A DNA stretch of 64,000 bases from Juglans regia (lineage: Eukaryota; Streptophyta; Magnoliopsida; Fagales; Juglandaceae), in contig NC_049910.1 of assembly GCF_001411555.2 (NCBI RefSeq), positions 28,801,150 through 28,865,149 on the forward strand, read 5' to 3'. The stretch's first letter is position 1. Each line of letters opens with the position of its first letter. The notes beneath the pieces are model-generated. The model was not told the origin of the DNA. It saw only the letters and a program-made list of their open reading frames with translations, and did no database searches. A program made the position numbers and the translations under genes. Positions 1-10,269 of the stretch are shown one piece after another.

Positions 1-2402
1 CTTACTACTCCTCCTGCACCCAAAATACCAGGGTTATTAATACTACTTCCGTCCACATTCAGTTTATACCAATCTTTCTTCGGTCTCTCCCATCTAACTG
101 CCATAGAAACCCCTCTTTTTTTAAAATTAATAGAAAGATTCAAAGACTTCAATATCTTTACATCCTTATCCACAAGCCGGGAATCCTTATGAATCTTAAT
201 ACCCACCCAATTAATCCAATACTTTATCAATCTCCATAAAACCTGAACCTTCTCCTTCCTACCTTCCATTCTCGCTGTACATCTCCATTTCCATAAATTC
301 CAAGTGATAATGACAGGAATAACTCCCATAAGAATACCTAACTGAGAGGACTTCGAAGCTCTACGGAACCATGCCTCAACAGTTGCCCTCCAAGACCGAT
401 TCGGGACAAACGGAATACCCAAAATATTAGAACTAAACTTCCAAATAGCCTTAGCAATATTACCACTATATAACACATGATTAATATCCTCTATGGCCCC
501 GTCCCTACAACATTCACATTTCGAGACTAAAGGCACACCAATTCTCCTTATACGATCATCCACTGCAAGGCATGAGTTTAAGGCCTTCCACATAAGCACA
601 GAAAACTTCTTAGGTAAAGCTGAATTCCAAATCCAATCCGACCATTGACAATTAGGATTACGAATCCGAACAAAAGACCAGGCAGTTTTGGTCGTGAAAG
701 ACCCATCCGAATTTTCCAACCAAATAAGCTGATCCTTACCATTCCTCTTACTACTAACTTCATTGACAATATCCTCCATTTTATCAGACCCTACTAGCTT
801 CTCAAGTTGCTCCATATCCCAATTATTATTAATCATACAATCTTTCACCTTCAATTCTGGATCACCCACCATCTGATACTGCTCCATAAGTGGACCAGAA
901 TTTAGCCAATTGTCTCTCCAGAACGACACGTTCCCCTCCCTAATCTTCCACCTGGAACGTGAAAGAACAACAGGAATTTCTTTTACAATAGCTTTCCAAA
1001 ACCTAGAGCCTCTCGATGGATTAATCTCAATCGGATGCTGACCATGCAAGTATTTAGCACAAAAAAATCTTTTCCATAAAGAATCTGAACTTAACAAATT
1101 CCAGGCAAATTTAAGATGCAAAGATCTTTGCACATCAACAAAACTTCTCAAACCAACTCCTCCTTCATCAACAGGTTTGCATAATTTGTCCCATTTAATC
1201 CATTTCCTCTTGGGATTCCCATTAAATGAGCCCCAAAAAAAAGTGCGAAATAATTTATTAAACTGAAGCAACACTAATTTCGGAACCTGCATCACAGATA
1301 ACAAATGAATTGGCATACTCGACAACACATGCTTTAATAAAATGACTCTCGCCCCTATGGAGAGAAAACTCACCTTCCAACCTTCAATCTTCTTTCGAAT
1401 TTTTTGAATAACATCCTGAAAATGAATTAACTTCAATCTACTTGAAACAATAGGCACCCCTAAGTACTTGACCGGGAACACCCCTTCCGTGAACTGTGTA
1501 TTCAATAAAATGTGTCTATGTCTAACAGAATTAATTCTTTTAGAAAAGAAGATTGAAGACTTGGCACTATTTACCTGTTGACCAGACCACTCAGCATAAA
1601 TACGAAGAACTTCGACAATTTCCGAAACTGAAGACCTTCCTCCATTAGCAAAAATTACCATGTCATCAGCATATAAAAGATGAGAAATAACAGGACCATG
1701 CCTAGGATGAGAAAAACTTTTAATTCTCCCCAATTCAAATTTATTTTTTAACAACCGAGAGAGAACTTCTTCTACCAAAATGAACAAGTAAGGAGATAGA
1801 GGATCTCCTTGATGGAGACCACGTCCACCCTTGAAAAAACCTTTAGCGACACCATTCATAACCACAGAATACCAAGGTGTAGTAACACATTGAGCTAACA
1901 ATTGACAAACCTTCGGGGAAAACCCAAAAGCTTTCAAAATATGACTTAAAAAACCCCAGTCAATAGTGTCATAAGCTTTTGCAAAATCAATTTTCATCAT
2001 AATATTACCTCCTCTAATAGGCTTGTTTATATCATGAATAAGCTCCTGAGTAAGACTAATATTTTCAAAAATACTTCTACCAGGCAAAAAAGCACCCTGT
2101 TCCATAGAAATAATCCTACTGAAAACTGAAGTAAATCTGTTCACTAAAATTTTAGAACAAATTTTATAGACCACTGAACACAGACTAATGGGCCTAAAAT
2201 TCCCAAATGACGTTGGATTCTGAACTTTAGGAATTAAGACAATAAAAGAGGTAGAGTAAAACCTTGGTGAGACAGCCCCGCCAAAAAAATCACTAACTGC
2301 TTCCAATAAATCTTGATACACCAAGGACCAACAATGCTGAAAAAAATCCGAGCCAAATCCATCCGGCCCCGAACTACTATCCACCGGAATAGAAAAAAAG
2401 TG
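1..2402 (-). CDS. LINE ORF2, C-terminal part: reverse transcriptase, zinc-binding region, start of RNase H
   Basis: From 2402 to the window edge the minus frame is open in my reading; I checked that codon phase matches at 2382, at the catalytic site and at position 51. RT motifs appear in order: SSGPDGF, FRPISLCSVVYK, FLPGRS, KIDFAKAYD, GLHQGDPLSPYLF, then the catalytic LLYADDM at about 1655-1676. The zf-RVT region follows (C..C near 515-540) and an RNase H start, KLNVDGSSINNPG, lies at about 30-65. The enzyme copies element RNA at the nicked target. It is cut only by the edge and by the upstream frameshift; catalytic residues are present. Confidence 0.83.
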
Positions 2403-3717
2403 CATCTTTTACTTCCCCAACCGATGGGATACTACCAAAAAATTGATTTTCCTCCTCCGAAACTTCCTCAGAAATTAACCCAACCAGATCTGGCACAGAA
2501 CTGTTTGCTTTAGCTTTGAGGAAATCCTCAAAATAAACACACGCAGCCTCATGGATATCTTCAGGCGAGTTAAGCACTCTGCCATCAGAGAGCTTCATTT
2601 CTACTACCATATTATGTTTGTTATTCTGCAAAGCTTTAAAGAAAGCAGTCGAAACCTCACCTTGCGATACCCACTTTTGTTTAACTTGTTGAGCAATACG
2701 AGACTCTTCCCTTTGTAACCAGACATCAAGCTCAACCTTGTTCGCTAAAACATCAGCTTCTACATCCTCTGAGTAACATTCTTGAAGTCTTAATTCACCT
2801 TCCTCCACTTTAGCTTCTAACTCTTTAATATGCTTTCCTGTCCAGCCAAACACTTCCTTGTCCCAAGATTTAAGAACCAATTTTAACCTCTTCAATTTAG
2901 CAGCTAGCTTCCACAAACCCGTACCATTAACCTCCACCTGTCAAGAACTAGAAACACATCTCCAAAAATCTTCATGATTAGTCCACATATATTGAAATTT
3001 AAAAGAGGTTTGACCATACCTAGCAGATGAAACCAAGTGACCCAATACCATAGGGGAGTGATCTGAAGTCCTCCTAGGAAGATATTGAATTCTACCCGAC
3101 GGATAAAGATCCTTAAACTTGGAATTACATAAAGCTCTATCCAGTCTAGCCCATGAACGCGCCATTCCTAATCGTCCGTTACACCAAGAAAAGCCATTAC
3201 CTGAAAAAGGCATCTCAACAAATCTGCCATCATCAATAAAGGAACAAAAATCCTCCATTGCAATAAGCATCCTAGGATTTCCCCCTCTTCTTTCATTATC
3301 ATTACAAATGACATTAAAATCCCCAATAATCACATGAGGAAACTGTAAATTATTAACACCAAGTAAATTAGACCACAAAGGCCTCCGATCTAAAAACCGA
3401 CACTTTGCATAAACCGAAGAGATCAATAAGCTAGAGTTAATAAGCATAGTAAGGTGCTGATCCGAAACACCCATAACCTCCACCTTCAAACCAGCCTTCC
3501 AAAAACACCAAAGCTTACCTTCTTGATTTGCATTAGAAAGACACTCATCAAATTCAAGAAACGTCTTCCAATAATTCAACTGAGAATCATCCCTAAACGG
3601 TTCTGCAATAAAAAGAATAATAGGCTGCAGCTCACGTACAAGCCCCCTCAAACGTTTCCTCGAGGTACCAAGGCCACGGATGTTCCAAAATAACAATTTA
3701 TTAATCAAGGATTCTAC
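2377..3717 (-). pseudogene. LINE ORF2, N-terminal part: endonuclease and linker, broken
   Basis: The frame opens directly behind the ORF1 stop with no ATG; the first recognisable residues are INKLLFWNIRGLG, the usual start of plant LINE endonucleases. Endonuclease motifs follow: a catalytic-type GDFN (HVIIGDFNVI), then LDRAL and SDHSP near the end of the domain. An in-frame TGA at 2941-2943 separates the endonuclease from the linker (KLAAKLKRLKLVLKSW and onward), which continues in the same frame to 2377. There a run of seven T on the minus strand (2393-2399) shifts the frame just before the RT motif SSGPDGF. In the family the endonuclease nicks target DNA to prime reverse transcription. Two lesions make this copy non-functional as it stands. 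Confidence 0.82.
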
Positions 3718-5201
3718 TTAGAGGGCTTGCTAGGAACCCTATGGGACCTACGTAACAAACGCTTACTTGGAGACTTCCTAACTACTAAATCAGAATCAGA
3801 AAAATCATCTTTTTGTTTACCTGGGTGGTGATACTTACCTTCATCCTCAGATTTGGACTCCATCTGCAAATCTACCGTGTCTATCTGCACCTCTCCTTCT
3901 GCTACTGGGATATTCCCGCTTGACACCACGTCAATTCTGGACTCTAGCTGCACAGCATCCTCCGCTACAGATGATGTCTCGATGAATTCCACCCTTCTTG
4001 GTTCTAATTGGCCACCCACTACAGCATCGTCTTTCTGCACAGCAACATCCACTACTGGAATTGGCTCGATGAATTCCTCCCTTCTGGGTTCTAAATGGCC
4101 ACCAACTCCAGCAGACATCTCCTGAGTTATTATTGGTAAAAAGACCAACTCCTCCGCTGGTAAAGTCCCGCTAGCCTCTCCACAGATCAACCTCTGCTCG
4201 GGGGCCTCCATTTCTGCGATAACACTCTCAGACCCCAACTTCGACTTCCCTACATCCTTGCCACCATCCAAGACCGGCACCTCAATCTCAACATCTTCCA
4301 AAGCCAAAACAGGGGACTCTGTGGTTTTCTCCGAATGATCTGTAGTCTTCGCATCATCTTCTTTATCTTTTGGCACCCAGACTTTACTTGACTTAATCAC
4401 CTTCAAACTCTTGCTGCTCTTTCCTTCTTTCTTGTTTGCCTTACATGTCTTTACGTTATGCCCTTGCACCTTGCACACGGAACAAAATGCAGGCAGTGTT
4501 TCATACTCAATTTCTTGGAAAATGCTTGTAGGATGTCTCGGTGTCCCAATCCAAATGGAATGAATCAGCTCATGATCGATATTCATTAGAACACACACCC
4601 TTGCACCATCGGTATGAGTTGCACAGCGTGTCGCATTATCTCTCCTTAAAAAGATTCCAATCAGTGCAACTATATTCCGCAAGAACGCTTCTTGATAAAG
4701 ATTCGGAGGTAATCCGGGCAACATGATCCAAACTGGAACCAATGATGGTTCGTCATCTTCAGTAAAATCAGTAGACCATTGAAAGGGTCTATAAGCAACC
4801 CCTTCAATATCACAGCTTTCACGGGACAATGATTTCAAGAAATCATCTTCATCTGAAAATCGCACAAAGACATTCTGAGCCTTCCGCATAGCTGAAACGA
4901 CTGGCTGTTTCGTTAATCCCCATCTGCTATGAATGAACCCTCTGATGCGATCCAAAGAAGGTCTTTGCCTTAAGAATTTTAAAACCATAGAGAACCGAAA
5001 AGGAACAGCCGAACGATCCAACTCCTCCTTAGTAAATTGCACAAAGAATTCACCTTCAACACATTTTGGGGGCCTGAATGGTATTGAGACCTCAGGGAGA
5101 GCCTGAGGAACCTGGGAAACCAATTCCGCAAACGTGCGTGTCTTTGCATGCGACGTGGGGGGAGGGGGGGGGGCTGGCAGCCCCCGGAACCATCCATGCA
5201 C
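3714..5201 (-). CDS. LINE ORF1: nucleic-acid-binding protein with DUF4283-like domain and zinc knuckle
   Basis: About 495 codons are open. The N-terminal half reads like the DUF4283 domain of plant LINE ORF1 proteins (residues roughly 50-200, including FSMVLKFLRQRP and VWIMLPGLPPNLYQEAF). It is followed by a CCHC-like knuckle near residue 235 (FCSVCKVQGHNVKTC) and an acidic, low-complexity C-terminus. In the family this protein coats the element RNA. No ATG lies upstream in this frame. The natural ATG is probably at 5197, where the reading begins MDGSGGCQPPP, but it sits in another frame. The two are separated by a long C-run (G-run on the plus strand, about 5163-5173), so a homopolymer slip or sequencing error probably split the start from the body. 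The stop lies beside the start of ORF2. Confidence 0.8.
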   Translation of the reverse strand: MHGWFRGLPAPPPPPTSHAKTRTFAELVSQVPQALPEVSIPFRPPKCVEGEFFVQFTKEELDRSAVPFRFSMVLKFLRQRPSLDRIRGFIHSRWGLTKQPVVSAMRKAQNVFVRFSDEDDFLKSLSRESCDIEGVAYRPFQWSTDFTEDDEPSLVPVWIMLPGLPPNLYQEAFLRNIVALIGIFLRRDNATRCATHTDGARVCVLMNIDHELIHSIWIGTPRHPTSIFQEIEYETLPAFCSVCKVQGHNVKTCKANKKEGKSSKSLKVIKSSKVWVPKDKEDDAKTTDHSEKTTESPVLALEDVEIEVPVLDGGKDVGKSKLGSESVIAEMEAPEQRLICGEASGTLPAEELVFLPIITQEMSAGVGGHLEPRREEFIEPIPVVDVAVQKDDAVVGGQLEPRRVEFIETSSVAEDAVQLESRIDVVSSGNIPVAEGEVQIDTVDLQMESKSEDEGKYHHPGKQKDDFSDSDLVVRKSPSKRLLRRSHRVPSKPSK

Positions 5202-5299
5202 GTAATAGACTGACTAATCTAGGACGGAACTCCAGAATCAAACTTGAAAATCTTGGAGCATTCTTGGAGCATTCTTGGACCACAGTCCATTGGCTTCAT

Positions 5300-6049
5300 A
5301 TATATATATGAAGCCATAATATCACCCAATTTGATCATTCTCAGTGATTTTTACTGCACCGAATTTTTGTCGTAATTGTTTACTCAATTAAAAGTTAAAC
5401 TAGCGATCTGCAAAAATCCCTGCAAATAGTTACTTTTTTCGGCGATTTTTTTCCGCCACAATTGTTCAAAAATCGAAGGAAATGGCCTATCCGTTTAACA
5501 TTAAATAATTGGAAAAAGTCAATTGCGATGATATATATCATTGCAAAAAGTTAATAAATCACTGGAAATGCCTTGATATTTTCCAGCAATTTTCAATTAT
5601 CGTCGCAATTATGTTTTTCCAACGGGTAATTGTGGCCGAAAATGGATATTTGCGACGATTTTCTGTGGATATTTCTCGATGGTTTTCTTATGTATTTTGT
5701 AAAAGACTTTTTCCAATGCTTTTTAATCGTTGCTAATAACCATTACATGTGTTTTATAGGGAAAAGTTTCGCCGTAAAAAGTCAAATTTTGCGATGATTT
5801 TCCTATCCGACCAAAATAAGGTGCAGCTACAGGAGTTTTTTTTTATTTTTTATTTTTGCATCGACTCAAATCGTTGCAAAAGGTAAAAAATTCACTGCAA
5901 ATAACTGAACAGTGAATTACACATCAGCATTTCGAATACATTGCGTTTTATTTTAGCGGTGAAAAAAAATTGCTACAAATAAGGACTAATTGCAGTGATT
6001 TTTTTGCGTCAATCTTAAAATCTCTGGAAAATGCCTATTTTTTGTAGTG
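5300..6049. mobile_element. right terminal region of a CACTA-like (En/Spm) element
   Basis: The stretch is full of short direct and inverted variants of TTGCGACGATTTT and GCAATT, as in CACTA subterminal repeats. It ends at 6049 in TTTTTTGTAGTG, the inverse of a CACTACAAAAAA terminus. No left terminus is visible between the LINE and this region, so the LINE at 1-5290 may have inserted into the element, with the left end outside the window. No transposase coding is seen here. Class is inferred from the terminus alone. Confidence 0.5.
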
Positions 6050-7310
6050 ATAAATAGCACAACAATACACTAGGACAACACATAATATAAATCTGTCAAA
6101 AAACATACCATCCACGCCCTGCAATCCAAACCAACACATCCAATACATGAAATATACCCATACAATTTGTACACCTACACCACACATTCACAAAGCTTTA
6201 CAAGCTTCATACACATACCACACATTCAATACAAGCTTCTTTAGTCAACCTAATACATCACTCTTTATAATTTATCATGGTCAATGCATTAAATATACAA
6301 AATCTATCGAATTAAAAACCTACATCATTATCATGGTTTTTAAACTTCACTATAACTTCATTATTTAATCCCAACACTTCAAGACATGCCATCTCAATCC
6401 AACTTGATGCATTAACATCAAACCATTGGATGCTATGTGACTTGAGTGGTTGAGCATGGAGGTTTGATGTTTTGTTTTTGGTGTAGGGGCAATGATGGTG
6501 GCTCTAAGTATGGCTTAAAGTGGTGGATGGCACTATTGGTAGGGTGGTTCATAGTTGAGTATGCGTGAGCTTGGGCCTTTGGGTGGAAAACAACGATGGA
6601 GACTTGTTGTAACAGTGGGGCTGGTCTATCGAAATGTAGGGGAGGCCATGGTGGTGGCTGGCCGTGGACAGTGAAGAAAGAAGATAGAAAGTTGGCCTTG
6701 CAATGTGGCTGTGTAGTAATGATGGAGGCAAAGGGGCTTTGGGCTGGGCACAAAGGAGTTAGGTTCTTGGTGTGAGGGAGGAGTTGAGAGAAATTTTGAT
6801 GAGGGGAGAAAAACATCGGTGACTGGGCCTGTGACGAAGCACGATGACAAAGAGGGGAGAACATGAGAAACAAAGAGGGAGCAGTGTTGGGCTGGGTGTA
6901 GGTTGTTAGGCGTGGGGTGGCACCCCGGCATGAAGTAGTGGCCCATGGCGGTGCTCTATTGAGATGTTGGTTGAGTTGTGATGATGAGCGGTGGATGGTA
7001 ACAAAACAGAGGGATCAAGAGGAAGATGCTAGGAGGGGGAGAGAGAGAGAGAGAGGATCTGAGCATGAGGGCGATAGGGCAAGAGGGAGGAGAGGTTATC
7101 ACTAACGAGGCACAATGGTGGTTGCTTGCGGTGGTTGGGACGACATTGCTGGCTAGCCGGGGGGCACAAGAAAAGAAGAAGAGGAAGAAAAGGGAAATTA
7201 GAGGGTTTTGTTCAGAGAACTACCTAGCTCTACAACTTGGAGTTCCAATAGAGATTAAATCTTATGTAAATGAAAATAACTAAGCAAAAGAAGCGGAGAA
7301 ATGAAAAAAA
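6050..7310. other. non-coding stretch, purine-rich toward the right
   Basis: No gene is recognised. 6060-6430 is AT-rich with runs of CACA and TACA. 6430-7200 is strongly G-rich with GGTGG motifs and a (GA)n tract at 7038-7055. Open frames on both strands are low-complexity (Pro/Ser/His-rich) and look accidental. The texture resembles 43.5-44.1 kb and 49-50 kb and could be pieces of LTR leader, but I could not align them. Confidence 0.5.
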
Positions 7311-7849
7311 AAAATGGAATGAGACTATTTAAAAGTCAACTTTGTTTATTGATAAACAAATAATATTTTTCATCATACAATAAAATGATGAGTTTTAGTA
7401 AATATCTTTAAGAGAAATAAATCCATAGAAATAAATAGAGTTTTTAACATAATTTAAATGATGATTATTAAATACTATTTCTAAGGAAATAAAATATTTT
7501 AAATAAAGATGATTTTCTAAAATTATATTATTTTCTAAACTCCAAACATTAAAGAGGATGACTTAAAAACTTAAACTTGGTCCAACAACACTAAAAATAT
7601 CCAATTTAAATAATTATGGACTTTTAAAATATTTGGAGGATTTTAAAATATTTGGTTCTGTATAATAATCATTCGTAAAATTAAAAATGAGAATTCGAGA
7701 TTAAAGACATTTAGGCGAGGCTTATGACCAACCTAAGAGAAAAAGGAGTGGTTCGTCACAATTTTGTATTGTGACCCAAACTTAGAAGGGCCGTAGAGTT
7801 TTATTATAGTCTCATAGCATTTTCATATCCAATTATTGGATTATATATT

Positions 7850-8738
7850 ATGTTTGAATTTCACGTTTACTATCTACTGTTGAAACAGAACTTCATTTGT
7901 ACGAATGCATACGACATTTTATGTGCAGAACGACTTAGTTGCTATTCGAACAATATAACATTAACATAGGATGTTTGAATCGTTACGATATTAGTTTGAA
8001 CTACAAGTATTCATCCCATTCGGACACATACCTTTTTTATTTGAACGAACCTACTTTTATTCGAACGTAAATATTTTAACCAAAATAACATTCAAACGGG
8101 AATAACAAAGCATTTGAATGCTAATCACTCATATTTGAACTACATAGCAGCATTACTCTATTATGCTCGAACGAAAAGGCAATACGTCCGAACCATTTAC
8201 AATCACATTGTTCTAATGATTATAACCCTTATTTGAACTTCTTTTAATCAGGAGTTTTCTTTTTCGAAGAATTCAAATTACTATTTGAACTATAACTGCA
8301 CACCATCGAGCCATATACTATCTTGTCATTCGAACAGAAGTCAATCTTATTCGAATGGGCATGTCCTCAATATTCAAACAACCTCACATCCCCTTCAACC
8401 CATTTGAGCGTGACTAAAGTTTTTGAATAATAGCCTCATATCGTAACAGTTTGAACAATATTCTATGTTCGAATGAAAGTTGGTCGTTTGAATATTTTTT
8501 TCAGATGAAATGTCTTAATACCAAAATTTTTTTTCCGTTAAAATGAACTTAAAACAGGTTGGAGAAATTTCGTCTGAAAATATATTTTCTGGGATGATTT
8601 GTTCTGACCCCAGATTGTCTTTTGTGATAGACCTATTGGGACAAATTTTCATCCCTAATTGTCTTCGGGGACAAAATCCCACTTTTTTGGGACCAAAATT
8701 TTCAAACCAAACGAGGGTTTATTTGGTATGTTGTAGTG
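7850..8738. mobile_element. old CACTA-like right end in the SEO upstream region
   Basis: Many TTCGAAC or TTTGAAC motifs in both orientations are followed by GGGACAAAATTTTCA-type repeats and a terminus GTTGTAGTG ending at 8738. This is the inverse of a CACTACAAC terminus. The same end lies at 31907 in the duplicate, so the element predates the duplication. I found no left terminus; it may be deleted. Confidence 0.5.
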
Positions 8739-9056
8739 AATATATTGGAGATCATTGGAGGCAGTACTTGGGATGAAGATTGGACAACATCATGAACAAG
8801 ATTATCCTGGCCGGACCTTGATCTCTCGGTCTTTATTTATTCAAATGATTTATGTCAAATTTTTTTTTTTTTTTAAAAATAGTCTTTTAAAAAGTCACGT
8901 GGTTTAGCTGTAGTAGAGGTCGGCGACAAGTGCGCAACAAGGACGAGTTTAATTAAATGATGCTTCAAGAAAGTTTTTGAAAGGCTTCACCCTTGCTAGC
9001 TATAAGCTGTAGCTAGTACTCTTTTCTTGTCACTTTATAATTCCGATTCTCATAGC

Positions 9057-9066
9057 CATAAATAGG
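9057..9066 (+). promoter_or_regulatory. TATA-like box of SEO-like gene copy 1
   Basis: CATAAATAGG lies about 105 bases before the ATG at 9171. The paralogous promoter at 40251-40260 has the better TATAAATAGG, so copy 1 may have lost the first T. Spacing to the ATG fits a plant core promoter with a short leader. Confidence 0.5.
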
Positions 9067-9366
9067 CCACGCTCTTGCAGAAATTACACAAGCCAGCCAA
9101 TTACTTTATTCTTTCTTCTTCCCCAAACCTGTGTCTCCATCGTTATAACCTTGTTGGTAATAAAAAGAAAATGGAGCAATCCAATTGTGGTGTGCTCCTA
9201 AGCGAGTTGTCCATGTCCGACGACCAGATCCTGAATCAAATTCGTGAAACCCATGTTCCTGTTCCTAACCAAAATATTCCTTGCGCTGATCTTTTCGATG
9301 CCATTAAAAGTTTTCTTTACCTTGCAACCCAAATTGTTGACAATGCTTTGCTAGTATGTATATGTG

Positions 9367-9368
<2 letters not shown>

Positions 9369-9400
<32 letters not shown>
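9369..9400 (+). repeat. (GT)n microsatellite in SEO intron 1
   Basis: An uninterrupted GT run just after the splice donor of exon 1. The duplicate at about 40560 has only a few GT units followed by different sequence, so the duplication breakpoint falls at or near this repeat. Confidence 0.9.
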
Positions 9401-9408
<8 letters not shown>

Positions 9409-10269
9409 TAATCCTAGGTACCGTTCATATCATTTCTAAGATTTGTCTTCGATTCTTTTTTCCTTTAAATTCCATTCTATCTTCTACCCCGAAAGATGGG
9501 ACCCGTTCACATACTATAACATTGGTAAAGAGATGAACACTAGGATTTAAGATATGTGAACGAATTAGGGGATACAAGCAGAGACTTTATCGCTTTCTGT
9601 TCTTTTCTATATATCTAATAATTACTTGACTTTCAATAGGGTGCTGGAGGACTGGAGAACCTGGAGGAAGCGGCTGTCTCGACCACCGGTGACCTCAGCC
9701 TACTTCCAGGCATACTCGACCAACTTTCCACTGTGGTAATTACAACAACTACCATAAAAAAAAATATCTTTGGTCATTAATGCATCATCGTATATATAGT
9801 TATAGTAGTATTAGAATTTTTCCATAATAAGAAACATGTAAATATGTAATGTCAGCTGAGACGCAGCGCTCCGTGTGGGGAAACTGAACTCAAAAACACA
9901 TCAATGTCCATACTTCGTAATGAGCTCCCAAGCTTTTCATGGACTGAAAAAGCAGTGCTGATACTTACTGCTTTTGCTGTGGAGTATGGAGATTTTTGGG
10001 CCCTTGTAAAGTTACAGTCGTTCGACAGACTTGTGGAATTAGCTAGTGGGAGTCACAAAACGTGAACCTACGACTATAAACTGCCCAGACCTTATAAAAT
10101 GCGAGAAAGAGATTGGTGATATTAGTTATTTGATCAAGGACACGTTGGAAGCAATCAAATGCATTATTGAGTTCGAAAGGCAATCTAAATGGGCTGATAC
10201 CAAGGGAATCAAAACTGCATTGTTAACCACTGTCACGGACAGTATCCCATTGCATGTCTACTGGGTAAT

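Larger units (their letters stand above)
1..5290 (-). mobile_element. LINE (plant L1-type non-LTR retrotransposon), 3' end outside window
   Basis: A minus-strand LINE with ORF1 (3714-5201), an apurinic-type endonuclease, a reverse transcriptase and a zinc-binding region, entering an RNase H domain at the left edge. Order and motifs are those of plant L1-clade elements with an added RNase H. The 3' UTR and poly(A) lie outside the window. The 5' limit near 5290 is my estimate, where the CACTA-like sequence begins. It carries one nonsense codon and two homopolymer frameshifts, so this copy is probably dead, although its RT frame is long and open. Confidence 0.85.
7310..9410 (+). repeat. segmental duplication, copy 1 (SEO promoter and exon 1)
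   Basis: This block matches 28288-40570 in the same order: the junction AAATGGAATGAGAC, the TTCGAAC-rich region, the CACTA-type end near 8738, the promoter, exon 1 and the first bases of intron 1. Copy 1 lacks the three insertions found in copy 2, so it serves as the empty-site reference. Homology appears to end in intron 1, in the TG repeat. Confidence 0.85.

Noticed and set aside
5092..5311. Frames around the G-run overlapping the start of LINE ORF1
   Set aside because: Shadow frames of ORF1 and its 5' UTR.
6433..7283. Several overlapping frames of 60-146 codons
   Set aside because: Low-complexity composition from G-rich DNA, with no conserved motif.
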